Shown here: in pieces, positions 21,964-29,153 of the stretch
How positions within the stretch are numbered: position 1 is the first letter of the stretch
Layout of the letters: every line of letters begins with the position of its first letter
Source: Cacconaster sp033811195
GTDB taxonomy: Bacteria > Bacteroidota > Bacteroidia > Bacteroidales > UBA932
Assembly: GCA_033811195.1 (NCBI GenBank)
Contig: JAPXOZ010000016.1
Location: 1 to 39,084, forward strand
Length of the DNA: 39,084 bases
Direction of reading: 5' to 3'
Notes under the pieces: generated by a model
Told to the model about the DNA's origin: nothing
What the model saw: the letters and a program-made list of their open reading frames with translations, nothing else
The model's database searches: none
Program-made: the position numbers and the translations under genes

Positions 21964-24138
21964 CTACAAAGTGGCATATTTGCGTCCGTATTCCATCATC
22001 TGCTCTATGAAATCGTCACCATAGACAATCTTGTAATCAACCACTTCACCATCTTTCTCCACAGGCACGATATCGGGGTTGATAAAGCCACGATAGGGCT
22101 TAAGTTCAAGTTTTGCATATCTTTCTCTCACCTCTTTGTGAAGATCGGGATCTATATCTATAGCATATTTGAGCACAAGCTCCTTGGCTGCCTCATAGTC
22201 GCCCTCGGATTTGATCCTTTGGATTTCACACAGGAACTCTCCAAATAATTCTCTCAGGCGCTCAAAGTCATTGATAACAAAATAGGTCTTTCCGTCACGC
22301 ACCTTTTTTTCAATCACATTTTCAGCCTGGCCATGTTCGAATACCCATTCAGAGATAAGTTTACGATTCTGCATATGGGCCTGTGTATTGGTTTTACCAA
22401 GCTCAACTCTCGTAAACTGGGTAAATATTCCGTTACGGATATAGTTCATATACTCTGCCTTGTATGCCTCAGGATCATCAAGAATACCAAGTTCTACGAG
22501 TTTGGGGTCAGCAATATAGTAGAGAGCAAAAAGGTCGGCACGTGACTCCTCAATGGTTGAACTATACTCTTTGAGAGCATTGGGTGAAACACCGGGAAGC
22601 AGTTGACCGGAACCATGTCCGAGACACTCGTGCAGGTCAGTATGAAGATCTCCGGTTACTGAACCGTATTTCTTGCATAAATCAATCTCCGCCTGATCCC
22701 ACGCAAATTCTGTCAAAATGCTCTTTGGACTCTGCTCGGTCGCTTTGTCGTAGGCCTTGGTAATGTTAGCAATAGTCACTGACTTAGAACCATGCTCCTT
22801 TCGAATCCAAGCCGCATTTGGCAGATTGATGCCGATGGCAGTTGCGGGATAGTTGTCTCCCGCAATACAGGCGACATTGATTACCTTTGCGGAAACCCCC
22901 TTTACCTCATCCTTTTTGAAACGAGGATCTACAGGAGAATTATCTTCAAACCACTGGGCATTTTCGCTGATGAGTTCTGTGCGACGTGAAGCCTCTTTAT
23001 CACGATATTGCACAATGCCTTCATAAGTGGCTTTACGGCCTAGAGGGTCGCTGTAATCCTCAACAAAACCATTGATAAAGTCGATATCTGAATCCACGTC
23101 GGATACCCAAGAAACATTGTACTGGTCCCACATACGCAGGTCACCTGTCTTATAGTACTCAATCAATTCAGCAATATAGCGTTTTTGGAGATCATTCTCG
23201 GCTACCGCTGCAGCTGCTTCAAGATGGCTTATAATGACTTTTATGGCTTCACCGTATAGACCATCAGCCTTATATACCTGCTCCACTATCTTTCCGTCCA
23301 CTTTTACAAGGCGGCTGTTAAGACCATGTGAGATCGGACGCGGATCGCCGGGCACTTCACGAGCATCGTAGAATGCGTTAACCTCAGCCGTGGTCACTCC
23401 TTCATAAAAATTGACAGCGGAAGCAGCCACAAGATCCTTTTCCGTACCTTGATATACCATTTGGGGATAGAGTTCGGGATCAAATATCACAGGAAGAAGT
23501 TCCTCTTTTGCATCGGAACATCCCGCTTCATCCATTAAAAACTCAAAATACTCCATTGAACAGCCAGGAATAATCTTGTCAAGAGCATAATGGTGATGAA
23601 TGCCATTGCTAAAGAAGACTCTTTTAGCATAAATCATAAACTCGTCAAACTCCGGACCTGACTTATCGCTGCAGTTCTCAATTATCGACTCCAAGACTTT
23701 TCGGATCGGGAGGTTATACTTGAAGTTCTGCACCCAGATGATGTCACGACCGGCTTTTGCGGCCTCAGACAGATGGTAGACATACTCCTTCTGTTGAAGT
23801 GTGAGACCATCCCAGTTGGGAACTTGATACCTCAATACCTCGATATCGGCAAACTGATCAATAGAATAGATGAACTCCGTTTGATCCTCGCCTGAGGAAC
23901 AGGCGTTAAGGGCTACTCCGAGCCCCACAATTATAATCATACTTCTGAAAAAATTCATAACATAATGTCTTATATATACTCCAATGGAGTTTATCAATCT
24001 TCTAGGTCTGTAAAAATAGGCGGCATAGTTGATGTCCTTGCGAATCATATTTTCGCCCTTAACCAACTCCATTTCGAGCTCTCTTATCCGCAGCTCGAGT
24101 TGTTTCATGGTCTTAATATTACTGTAATCTTTCCTCAT
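21964..24138 (-). CDS. M49 dipeptidyl peptidase III family protein, with N-terminal extension
   Basis: This zinc exopeptidase cuts dipeptides from the N-terminus of peptides. The M49 signatures are present: HECLGH (503-508, zinc ligands His503 and His508, catalytic Glu504) and EESRADL (530-536, third ligand Glu531), in a protein otherwise close to the usual length. The open frame gives 724 residues. Residues 61-80 (MNFFRSMIIIVGLGVALNAC) form a complete lipoprotein signal with Cys80, so translation may really begin at the ATG at 23958, giving about 664 residues. The first 60 residues look like a separate small protein (see 23959-24138) and are joined without a stop. The gene follows the holin-like gene with a single base between stop and start and ends at a strong terminator. 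Confidence 0.88.
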   Translation of the reverse strand: MRKDYSNIKTMKQLELRIRELEMELVKGENMIRKDINYAAYFYRPRRLINSIGVYIRHYVMNFFRSMIIIVGLGVALNACSSGEDQTEFIYSIDQFADIEVLRYQVPNWDGLTLQQKEYVYHLSEAAKAGRDIIWVQNFKYNLPIRKVLESIIENCSDKSGPEFDEFMIYAKRVFFSNGIHHHYALDKIIPGCSMEYFEFLMDEAGCSDAKEELLPVIFDPELYPQMVYQGTEKDLVAASAVNFYEGVTTAEVNAFYDAREVPGDPRPISHGLNSRLVKVDGKIVEQVYKADGLYGEAIKVIISHLEAAAAVAENDLQKRYIAELIEYYKTGDLRMWDQYNVSWVSDVDSDIDFINGFVEDYSDPLGRKATYEGIVQYRDKEASRRTELISENAQWFEDNSPVDPRFKKDEVKGVSAKVINVACIAGDNYPATAIGINLPNAAWIRKEHGSKSVTIANITKAYDKATEQSPKSILTEFAWDQAEIDLCKKYGSVTGDLHTDLHECLGHGSGQLLPGVSPNALKEYSSTIEESRADLFALYYIADPKLVELGILDDPEAYKAEYMNYIRNGIFTQFTRVELGKTNTQAHMQNRKLISEWVFEHGQAENVIEKKVRDGKTYFVINDFERLRELFGEFLCEIQRIKSEGDYEAAKELVLKYAIDIDPDLHKEVRERYAKLELKPYRGFINPDIVPVEKDGEVVDYKIVYGDDFIEQMMEYGRKYATL
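23959..24138 (-). other. Leader segment resembling a small third gene of the YtxH-holin operon, fused in frame to the M49 gene
   Basis: These 60 codons start with an ATG one base after the holin stop (TAGAATG) and read MRKDYSNIKTMKQLELRIRE…, a charged helical N-terminus, then an aromatic stretch and an IGVYIRHYV end. From memory, many Bacteroidota have a small protein of this kind (…IKT..QLE… start) as the third gene after YtxH and the holin-like protein. Here no stop codon separates it from the peptidase lipoprotein signal. It is either a real fusion or a short gene that lost its stop. Confidence 0.45.
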
Positions 24139-24139
24139 T

Positions 24140-24505
24140 CTATTCTATTGTTTCACCTTTTTCGAAAAATAAACTGATGAAAGCCCTTACCAGCCCATTG
24201 ACAAAAATACGTCTCCTCAGTAGAAAGAGTACAAGGGCGACGACAAGGAATATACCTGAAATTATGAGCATCCCATAAGCTTGGGAGCCTAAAATCTCTC
24301 CGAGCCAAACACCAAGAGCCATTGCCAGGAAAGAAAAAGCGACCAATATGACCATCACGATAACAACCCAGGTGAATAGCACAGCAAGTGAAGCGGAGAG
24401 ACGCTTAGTCGTTTTAAGTTTGAGCTGATCAAGACGATTGCCGGCATAATCCTTTACTGAATTGCCTATATCCTCGAGAGGCCCGAGAAAAGTTCTGTGA
24501 TCCAT
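24140..24505 (-). CDS. Holin-like inner-membrane protein (phage holin superfamily III, PF07332-like)
   Basis: This 121-residue protein has a basic amphipathic N-terminus (NSVKDYAGNRLDQLKLKTTKRL) and two long hydrophobic hairpin segments (about 38-70 and 76-97), then the basic turn FLLRRR and a short cytosolic tail. This is the Phage_holin_3_6/YqjE pattern. Despite the name, such proteins are chromosomal in Bacteroidota and linked to envelope stress rather than lysis. It lies 9 bases after the YtxH gene and one base before the next frame, so all three are one operon. Confidence 0.8.
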   Translation of the reverse strand: MDHRTFLGPLEDIGNSVKDYAGNRLDQLKLKTTKRLSASLAVLFTWVVIVMVILVAFSFLAMALGVWLGEILGSQAYGMLIISGIFLVVALVLFLLRRRIFVNGLVRAFISLFFEKGETIE

Positions 24506-24514
24506 AGCCGAAAA

Positions 24515-24805
24515 CTATCTGAGGGACTCTTCAACAGCGGCCTTGGCAGCTTCGCTGGCTTTTCTTGCCCTGCGTCTTATATCCGAAGACTCCTTGTGGA
24601 TTTTATCCTCTACATCCTCAGCAAAGTCCTTGACTGCTCTTTTAGCTGATTCGTGACCCTTTCTTGCAGCATCTACACCCTCATTGAGGGTACTCTTGAT
24701 TTTTATACGGGCTTGCTCGCCCCTTTCGGTTGACAGGAATATGGCAGTAGCAGCCGCACCTAAAAGCGCTCCTGTCAAAAATGAGATAACGGTTGACGGT
24801 TTCAT
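24515..24805 (-). CDS. YtxH domain-containing protein
   Basis: This 96-residue protein has one N-terminal membrane helix with small residues (ISFLTGALLGAAATAIFL, 8-25) followed by a long, highly charged helical tail rich in Lys, Glu and Ala (about 30-96). That is the YtxH (PF12732) layout found in general stress operons. It is the first gene of the YtxH-holin-M49 operon. The paired holin-like protein supports a role at the inner membrane; the biochemical function is unknown. Confidence 0.85.
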   Translation of the reverse strand: MKPSTVISFLTGALLGAAATAIFLSTERGEQARIKIKSTLNEGVDAARKGHESAKRAVKDFAEDVEDKIHKESSDIRRRARKASEAAKAAVEESLR

Positions 24806-24840
24806 TCTCTGTTCGTATTATTTTTGTTATTGTTCAAATA

Positions 24841-24848
24841 CAAATATA
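24841..24848 (-). promoter_or_regulatory. Promoter box of the YtxH operon
   Basis: A perfect TATATTTG on the minus strand lies 35 bases before the ATG at 24805. It is 19 bases from the opposing box of the C11 peptidase gene. Confidence 0.55.
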
Positions 24849-24867
24849 CAAATTATATTTTTTTCTT

Positions 24868-24875
24868 TACCTTTG
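24868..24875 (+). promoter_or_regulatory. Promoter box of the C11 peptidase gene, almost touching the start codon
   Basis: A perfect TACCTTTG ends only four bases before the ATG at 24880, so the transcript would be leaderless or nearly so. The start is fixed by the lipoprotein signal that follows. Confidence 0.5.
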
Positions 24876-24879
24876 CTTT

Positions 24880-26109
24880 ATGGAAAAAAGGGGATTTATT
24901 CGCATTTTATCGCTTTTTGCGATATTATTCTGCATTTCATCTTGCTCTATCACTTCATGCAAAGATAAACCCGAAGATGAAAAGGTCAGATCAGTGCTTC
25001 TCTATATAAGTGCCAATAACAATCTTTACAGCTATGCCGAGGAATGTATCCAGGACCTTCAAAAGGGCTACGTTCCCCAGTATCGCGATAAAAGCAAGAT
25101 ACTGCTCGTATTCTTCCATATCCCAGGCAAAACACCCACTCTCTCCAGATACAGCTGCAATAAGGATGGAGTTGTGATCTGCGAGACCATCTGTATCTAT
25201 GAACAGGAGATGAACTCCGCTGAGATCAGTTCCTTCAGCCGAGTGGTTGCCGATGCAGAGCGCACTTATCCAGCAACCGAACGCGGACTAATTCTCTGGT
25301 CACATGCTACCGGATGGCTGCCGGAAGGCTATTATAGCAATCCCTTGGACATAGCCGGAGATATGTTATCACAACCGATAGAAGATCCTTATCGCTTTCT
25401 GGTAAAATCCAATGCGGATAAGCCGCTGCGGAAATCCTTCGGCAGCGACAGCAATAGTGAAATGGAAATTACAGAACTGGCTGCTGCTCTCCCTCACACC
25501 TATGAATTCATTCTTTTTGACTGCTGTCTGATGGGAGGCATCGAAGTGGCTTACGAATTCAAGGATAAGTGCGAATATATGCTATTTTCTCCAACGGAAA
25601 TTCTTGCGGACGGATTCCCCTATAATAAGATATTCAACCCCATCTTCAATATAGAAAACCGCGAAGAGGCCCTGACAAAGGTGTGCTTAGATTTTTTTGC
25701 TATCTACGATGCCCAGACGGGCATTTACCGGTCGGCCACCGTCTCTATGGTCAAGTCAAGTGCACTTGAGGATCTTGCCAGAGTCTGCGCCTCAATATAT
25801 CGAAATAATCAGGACTCTATTCTCGCCATGGATGAGTTTCCTCTCCAAATATACTACCGCTACGACAAAAAGTGGTATTATGATTTCGAAGATATTGTTT
25901 CCAGAATAGCTACTCCGGAGCAATATTTAGAGTTCAAAACGGCTCTTGACCGGACCATAGTTTATAAAGCAGCAACTGATATCTTCCTTAACATCGAGAT
26001 TGAAAGATATAGTGGTCTGAGTACCTATCTGCCACGTGCCAGATACAAGGTACTCAACGACTTCTACAAGACTCTCAAGTGGAATATGGCTACCGGATAT
26101 GTGAAATAG
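24880..26109 (+). CDS. Clostripain-related (C11) cysteine peptidase, lipoprotein
   Basis: This 409-residue exported peptidase of clan CD should cut after basic residues. The ATG at 24880 begins a lipoprotein signal (MEKRGFIRILSLF…, lipobox at Cys22); an earlier in-frame ATG at 24793 overlaps the divergent YtxH gene and is unlikely. Catalytic motifs: His142 in ILWSHATGW and Cys216 in LFDCCLMGGIEVAYE, with the FSPTEILADGFPY block that follows in the family. C11 enzymes of gut Bacteroidota activate or degrade secreted proteins. It is a single gene divergent from the YtxH operon, and its stop codon is followed immediately by a heptanucleotide array. Confidence 0.9.
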   Translation: MEKRGFIRILSLFAILFCISSCSITSCKDKPEDEKVRSVLLYISANNNLYSYAEECIQDLQKGYVPQYRDKSKILLVFFHIPGKTPTLSRYSCNKDGVVICETICIYEQEMNSAEISSFSRVVADAERTYPATERGLILWSHATGWLPEGYYSNPLDIAGDMLSQPIEDPYRFLVKSNADKPLRKSFGSDSNSEMEITELAAALPHTYEFILFDCCLMGGIEVAYEFKDKCEYMLFSPTEILADGFPYNKIFNPIFNIENREEALTKVCLDFFAIYDAQTGIYRSATVSMVKSSALEDLARVCASIYRNNQDSILAMDEFPLQIYYRYDKKWYYDFEDIVSRIATPEQYLEFKTALDRTIVYKAATDIFLNIEIERYSGLSTYLPRARYKVLNDFYKTLKWNMATGYVK

Positions 26110-26113
26110 AGGG

Positions 26114-26324
26114 GAGTTCCGAGTTATGAGTTCTGAGTTATGAGTTCTGAGTTATGAGTTATGAGTTCTGAGTTATGAGTTCTGACTTATGAGTATGTAG
26201 TGGGGAGTGAGATGCGTGTTGTGGGGTACGAGGTACGAGGTGCAAGTTGCGGGGTACGGGGTGCGGGGTTAAGTTATGAGTTTTGAGTTGTGAGTTGTGA
26301 GTTGTGAATTGTGAGTTGTGAATT
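26114..26324 (+). repeat. Heptanucleotide repeat array 3' of the C11 peptidase gene
   Basis: About 30 consecutive 7-base units run almost in unbroken register. The first part alternates GAGTTAT and GAGTTCT, the middle has GGGGTAC/GAGGTAC/GGGGTGC, and the last part TTGTGAG/TTGTGAA. It starts five bases after the stop at 26109 and ends before the rplY promoter. Most units of the outer parts contain TGA; with a 7-base period, all three frames meet a stop within 21 bases. The middle part shares its unit with the array 3' of ugd (19437-19522). Confidence 0.85.
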
Positions 26325-26351
26325 ATTTTCTATAAAAAAGAGTAAAATCCG

Positions 26352-26380
26352 TTTGATTTTGGGAAACTTTGTTATCTTTG
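26352..26380 (+). promoter_or_regulatory. Promoter of rplY-pth
   Basis: TTTG (26352-26355), 17 bases, TATCTTTG (26373-26380). The leader to the rplY start is about 80 bases. Confidence 0.7.
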
Positions 26381-26389
26381 CACCGCTTT

Positions 26390-26436
26390 AAAAGGATCTG
26401 TTCCTTTTGGTGCAATGGGGTCCGGAAAGACCGGAC
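26390..26436 (+). promoter_or_regulatory. Two hairpins in the rplY leader
   Basis: Two stems follow the promoter. The first is aaaagga/tcctttt (26390-26396 with 26402-26408). The second is gtccgg/ccggac with loop aaaga (26420-26425 with 26431-26436). No T-run follows either, so they are not terminators. They could be a target for autoregulation by L25, which is known to regulate through leader RNA in some other bacteria; this is inference. Confidence 0.4.
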
Positions 26437-26465
26437 TGAGTAACACATTTTAACTTTTATACACA

Positions 26466-27047
26466 ATGAAACAGATTGAACTCAAAGGTGAGCTCAGAAC
26501 CACCGGCAGAAAAGCAGATGTGAAAAGCATCCGCAGAGCAGGAAAAGTGCCCTGTGTACTTTATGGAGAGGGCGTAGAAAACACCTCTTTCTCGGTTGAC
26601 GCACAGGATTTGAAGGCCATCACACACACTCCCAATTCCTACATCATCAACCTCAACATCGACGGAAAGAACCAGCTTGCGATATTTCACGCGGTACAAT
26701 ACCATCCCGTGACAGACGAGGCTCTTCACGTTGATTTCCTCGCAATATCAGCTGACAAGCCGGTCACAATAGATGTCCCCGTTGTCCTTACAGGTAGCTC
26801 CGAGGGCGTAAAAATGGGTGGCAAGCTTATGGTACACTCACGCAAGCTCCGCGTTCGCGGTTTAATCGACGAGCTTCCAAATGAGCTTAAAGTTGACGTT
26901 ACACATCTCCAGCTTGGTAAGCAGATTTACGCAGGCAAACTTTCATTTGATAAAGTTCAGATCGTTTCCCCGAAAAACACCCTCATCTGTGCTGTCAGAT
27001 TGACACGCTCAGCTATTGCAGCTGCTGCAGCCAAAGAAGAAGAATAG
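26466..27047 (+). CDS. rplY: 50S ribosomal protein L25 (Ctc form)
   Basis: This 193-residue ribosomal protein binds 5S rRNA in the large subunit. The N-terminal L25 domain (1-90) shows the typical LKGELRTTGRKADVKSIRRAGKVPCVLYG opening and HAVQYHPVTDEALHVDFL. The second beta-rich domain (95-185, VPVVLTGSSEGVKMGGKL…) makes it the longer CTC-type L25. It ends in an Ala/Glu/Lys tail. It has a strong promoter and a structured leader, and pth follows after 15 bases; the rplY-pth pair is widely conserved in bacteria. Confidence 0.97.
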   Translation: MKQIELKGELRTTGRKADVKSIRRAGKVPCVLYGEGVENTSFSVDAQDLKAITHTPNSYIINLNIDGKNQLAIFHAVQYHPVTDEALHVDFLAISADKPVTIDVPVVLTGSSEGVKMGGKLMVHSRKLRVRGLIDELPNELKVDVTHLQLGKQIYAGKLSFDKVQIVSPKNTLICAVRLTRSAIAAAAAKEEE

Positions 27048-27062
27048 TCTATTAAATAGCCT

Positions 27063-27656
27063 ATGAAGTATCTAGTTGTCGGATTGGGCAACATCGGCGC
27101 AGAATACGCCGAAACCCGCCACAATATAGGTTTTATGGTATTGGATGCCTGGGCTCAGGCGTCCAATGCCGTATTTACGGCAGATCGATATGGCTCAGTC
27201 ACTGAAATATCATTCAGAGGCAGAAAATTCATCCTTCTAAAGCCTTCCACATATGTAAATCTAAGCGGTAAGGCTGTCAATTATTGGCTCCAGAAACATA
27301 AACTGACCAAGGAAAAGCTAATAGTGGTGGTAGACGACCTCGCATTGCCTTTCGGCACACTTCGAATGAGGAAAAAGGGCAGTGACGGTGGTCACAACGG
27401 TCTGAAAAACATCGATTACACACTGGCATCAAATGACTATGCCAGATTACGCATAGGCATCGGCAACGGCGGTTTTGCGGAAGGTGGGCAGGTAAATTTC
27501 GTCCTTGGAGAGTTTATTCTTGAAGAGAAACGCCAATTGCAAACCGTGCTTGATACGGCAATTAATGCCATCAAATGTTATGGCACAGAGGGTATCGATC
27601 AGGCAATGACTCTCTTCAATCACCCATTATCATCATCCACAAAAAAAGAGGAATAG
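27063..27656 (+). CDS. pth: Peptidyl-tRNA hydrolase
   Basis: This 197-residue cytosolic enzyme releases tRNA from prematurely dropped peptidyl-tRNA. The family signature is complete: LVVGLGNIGAEYAETRHNIGF with Asn10 and catalytic His20, KPSTYVNLSGKAV with the conserved Asn, VVVDDLALPFG with the Asp partner, and GGHNGLKNI. The length is normal. It is co-transcribed with rplY. The last 37 bases overlap, on the opposite strand, the end of the S4-domain gene, so the two coding regions converge and share their 3' ends. Confidence 0.97.
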   Translation: MKYLVVGLGNIGAEYAETRHNIGFMVLDAWAQASNAVFTADRYGSVTEISFRGRKFILLKPSTYVNLSGKAVNYWLQKHKLTKEKLIVVVDDLALPFGTLRMRKKGSDGGHNGLKNIDYTLASNDYARLRIGIGNGGFAEGGQVNFVLGEFILEEKRQLQTVLDTAINAIKCYGTEGIDQAMTLFNHPLSSSTKKEE

Positions 27657-28018
27657 AGTTCGTCCATCTGGCGACGTTCCTTCTTGGTGGGTCTTCCGGC
27701 TCCCCTATCTCTTTTTATAAAAAATGTCTCTGTAGGAGCTCTTAGTTTATCCAATTCGCTCTGAGGAGTGAGGTTTTGAGCATATTTTTCAACCTCTTTG
27801 GCCCCCTGACGCTTGTCCAGCGGACTGAGCACCTTATATGTGTAATGTACCGAACCTTTGCGGACGGAGATAGTATCGCCTGTTTTGACCTCTTTTGAAG
27901 GCTTAGCTTCGTTACCATTGACGGTCACTCTGCCACCCCTACAAGCATCGGTAGCATCTGCACGGGTCTTGAAAACTCTGATGGACCAGAGATATTTGTC
28001 TATACGTGTAGAGTCCAT
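27620..28018 (-). CDS. S4 domain RNA-binding protein (Hsp15-like)
   Basis: This small cytosolic protein of 132 residues has an N-terminal S4 RNA-binding domain: TRIDKYLWSIRVFKTRADATDACRGG, RVTVNGNEAKPSKEVKTGD. A basic C-terminal part with GRPTKKERRQMDEL follows, as in the Hsp15 family that rescues stalled 50S-nascent-chain complexes. The ATG at 28018 is chosen because the family starts there; the frame is open further upstream but only as a shadow of manA. It starts five bases downstream of the manA stop, making it the last gene of the CPBP-manA-S4 operon, and converges on pth with a 37-base overlap. Confidence 0.88.
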   Translation of the reverse strand: MDSTRIDKYLWSIRVFKTRADATDACRGGRVTVNGNEAKPSKEVKTGDTISVRKGSVHYTYKVLSPLDKRQGAKEVEKYAQNLTPQSELDKLRAPTETFFIKRDRGAGRPTKKERRQMDELYSSFFVDDDNG

Positions 28019-28022
28019 ACTA

Positions 28023-29153
28023 TCAATTGTTATGGTTATGTCCACAGTGATAATGCTCACCATCTTCCCCGTCACAGTCAATGTCTGAATCACCGCAGTC
28101 TGCGCTGACATTTTCATCGATATAGTCGTCAACCTCTTCAGCCGGACGGAGCCAAACCTCGAGCAGTAAGGTATCCTTTTCAAGAGGAACTATAAAGAAG
28201 TCATCAAGAGAAGCAGGAATAAGGATAGTACCTCCCTTTGAGATATCATATGAGACCTTTTTCTCTTCTTCCATTACCTGGAATGAGGCAGAGCCCTGAG
28301 TGCAGATATATATGATGAAGCTGTCATAGCGTTCAGTATAGATGTGCCTTGATTCCTGTAGGTCAACTGCACTGATTATGAAGTTGTCACTCTCAACCAA
28401 GGGTCCACGGGTTATATCTGTCGGTATTACCAGCGATGAAAGATTGCTCGCAGAGTAATCAATACAATCAATAGCCTCTTCCAGATGCATTTCCCTGGCG
28501 GTTTTGGGGTCAAACTCACGTTCCCAATCGTATAGGCGGAATGTAATATCCGAAGGTTGCTGGATTTCCACCAATCTTATACCACCTGCGGCGGAATGCA
28601 CAGTACCAGGTTTGATATGGAAGTTATCACCCTTACGGGGACGAATCTCATTGAGCAACTGAACAACGGTACCATCCTTACACTTATCATAAAATTCTGT
28701 AGCTGCAACCTTCCTTTTGAACCCGAGATAGATTCGTGCACTTTCATCTGCGTCCAAAATATGCCAGAACTCCTCTTTACCATAATTATCATAGCGTTCT
28801 AAGGCGATTTCGTCATCGGGGTGAACTTGCACGGAAATATCTTTACTTATATCAAGCAACTTGACAAGTATCGGGAACTGGAGATTGTACATTTCAAACA
28901 CCTTGTCCCCTACCAGATCGCCAAGATAGGTCTCAAGTACATCAAAAAGGGAATTTTCAGCAAGAAAGCCCTCGCTAACCAGGGTGCTCTCATCACCCAG
29001 ATCAGCGATCTCCCAGGACTCTCCGATATGGGAGAGATCTATTTCTTCTTCGGGATCGGGATGTTTGGAATACTCTTTAGCCAGGCGATTACCGCCCCAG
29101 ATTTTAGTTTTTAGAATCGGCTGGAATTTCAGCGGATAGAGTTTTTTTGTCAT
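28023..29153 (-). CDS. manA: Mannose-6-phosphate isomerase, class I, with a His/Cys-rich tail
   Basis: This 376-residue cupin enzyme interconverts mannose-6-phosphate and fructose-6-phosphate, linking glycolysis to GDP-sugar synthesis. Seen: LKFQPILKTKIWGGNRL, GESWEIAD, the zinc-binding ISVQVHPDDEIAL block, KEEFWHIL, and FHIKPGTVHSAAGGIRLVEIQQPSDIT. After the domain a tail of about 30 residues (from 346) is rich in Asp, Glu, Cys and His and ends GEHYHCGHNHNN, a probable metal-binding addition. The start overlaps the end of the CPBP protease gene by 50 bases; the N-terminus matches the family, so this overlap appears real. Confidence 0.94.
   Translation of the reverse strand: MTKKLYPLKFQPILKTKIWGGNRLAKEYSKHPDPEEEIDLSHIGESWEIADLGDESTLVSEGFLAENSLFDVLETYLGDLVGDKVFEMYNLQFPILVKLLDISKDISVQVHPDDEIALERYDNYGKEEFWHILDADESARIYLGFKRKVAATEFYDKCKDGTVVQLLNEIRPRKGDNFHIKPGTVHSAAGGIRLVEIQQPSDITFRLYDWEREFDPKTAREMHLEEAIDCIDYSASNLSSLVIPTDITRGPLVESDNFIISAVDLQESRHIYTERYDSFIIYICTQGSASFQVMEEEKKVSYDISKGGTILIPASLDDFFIVPLEKDTLLLEVWLRPAEEVDDYIDENVSADCGDSDIDCDGEDGEHYHCGHNHNN

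Noticed and set aside
24140..24805. Prophage remnant suggested by the holin-like gene
   Set aside because: No other phage gene is nearby; YtxH plus this holin-like family is a common chromosomal stress operon in Bacteroidota.
26114..26324. CRISPR-like or coding interpretation of the heptanucleotide array
   Set aside because: The unit is only 7 bases with no spacers, and the 7-base period breaks every reading frame with stops.
28019..28183. N-terminal extension of the S4-domain protein
   Set aside because: The extension runs inside the 3' end of manA in another frame, and the family begins at the ATG at 28018.
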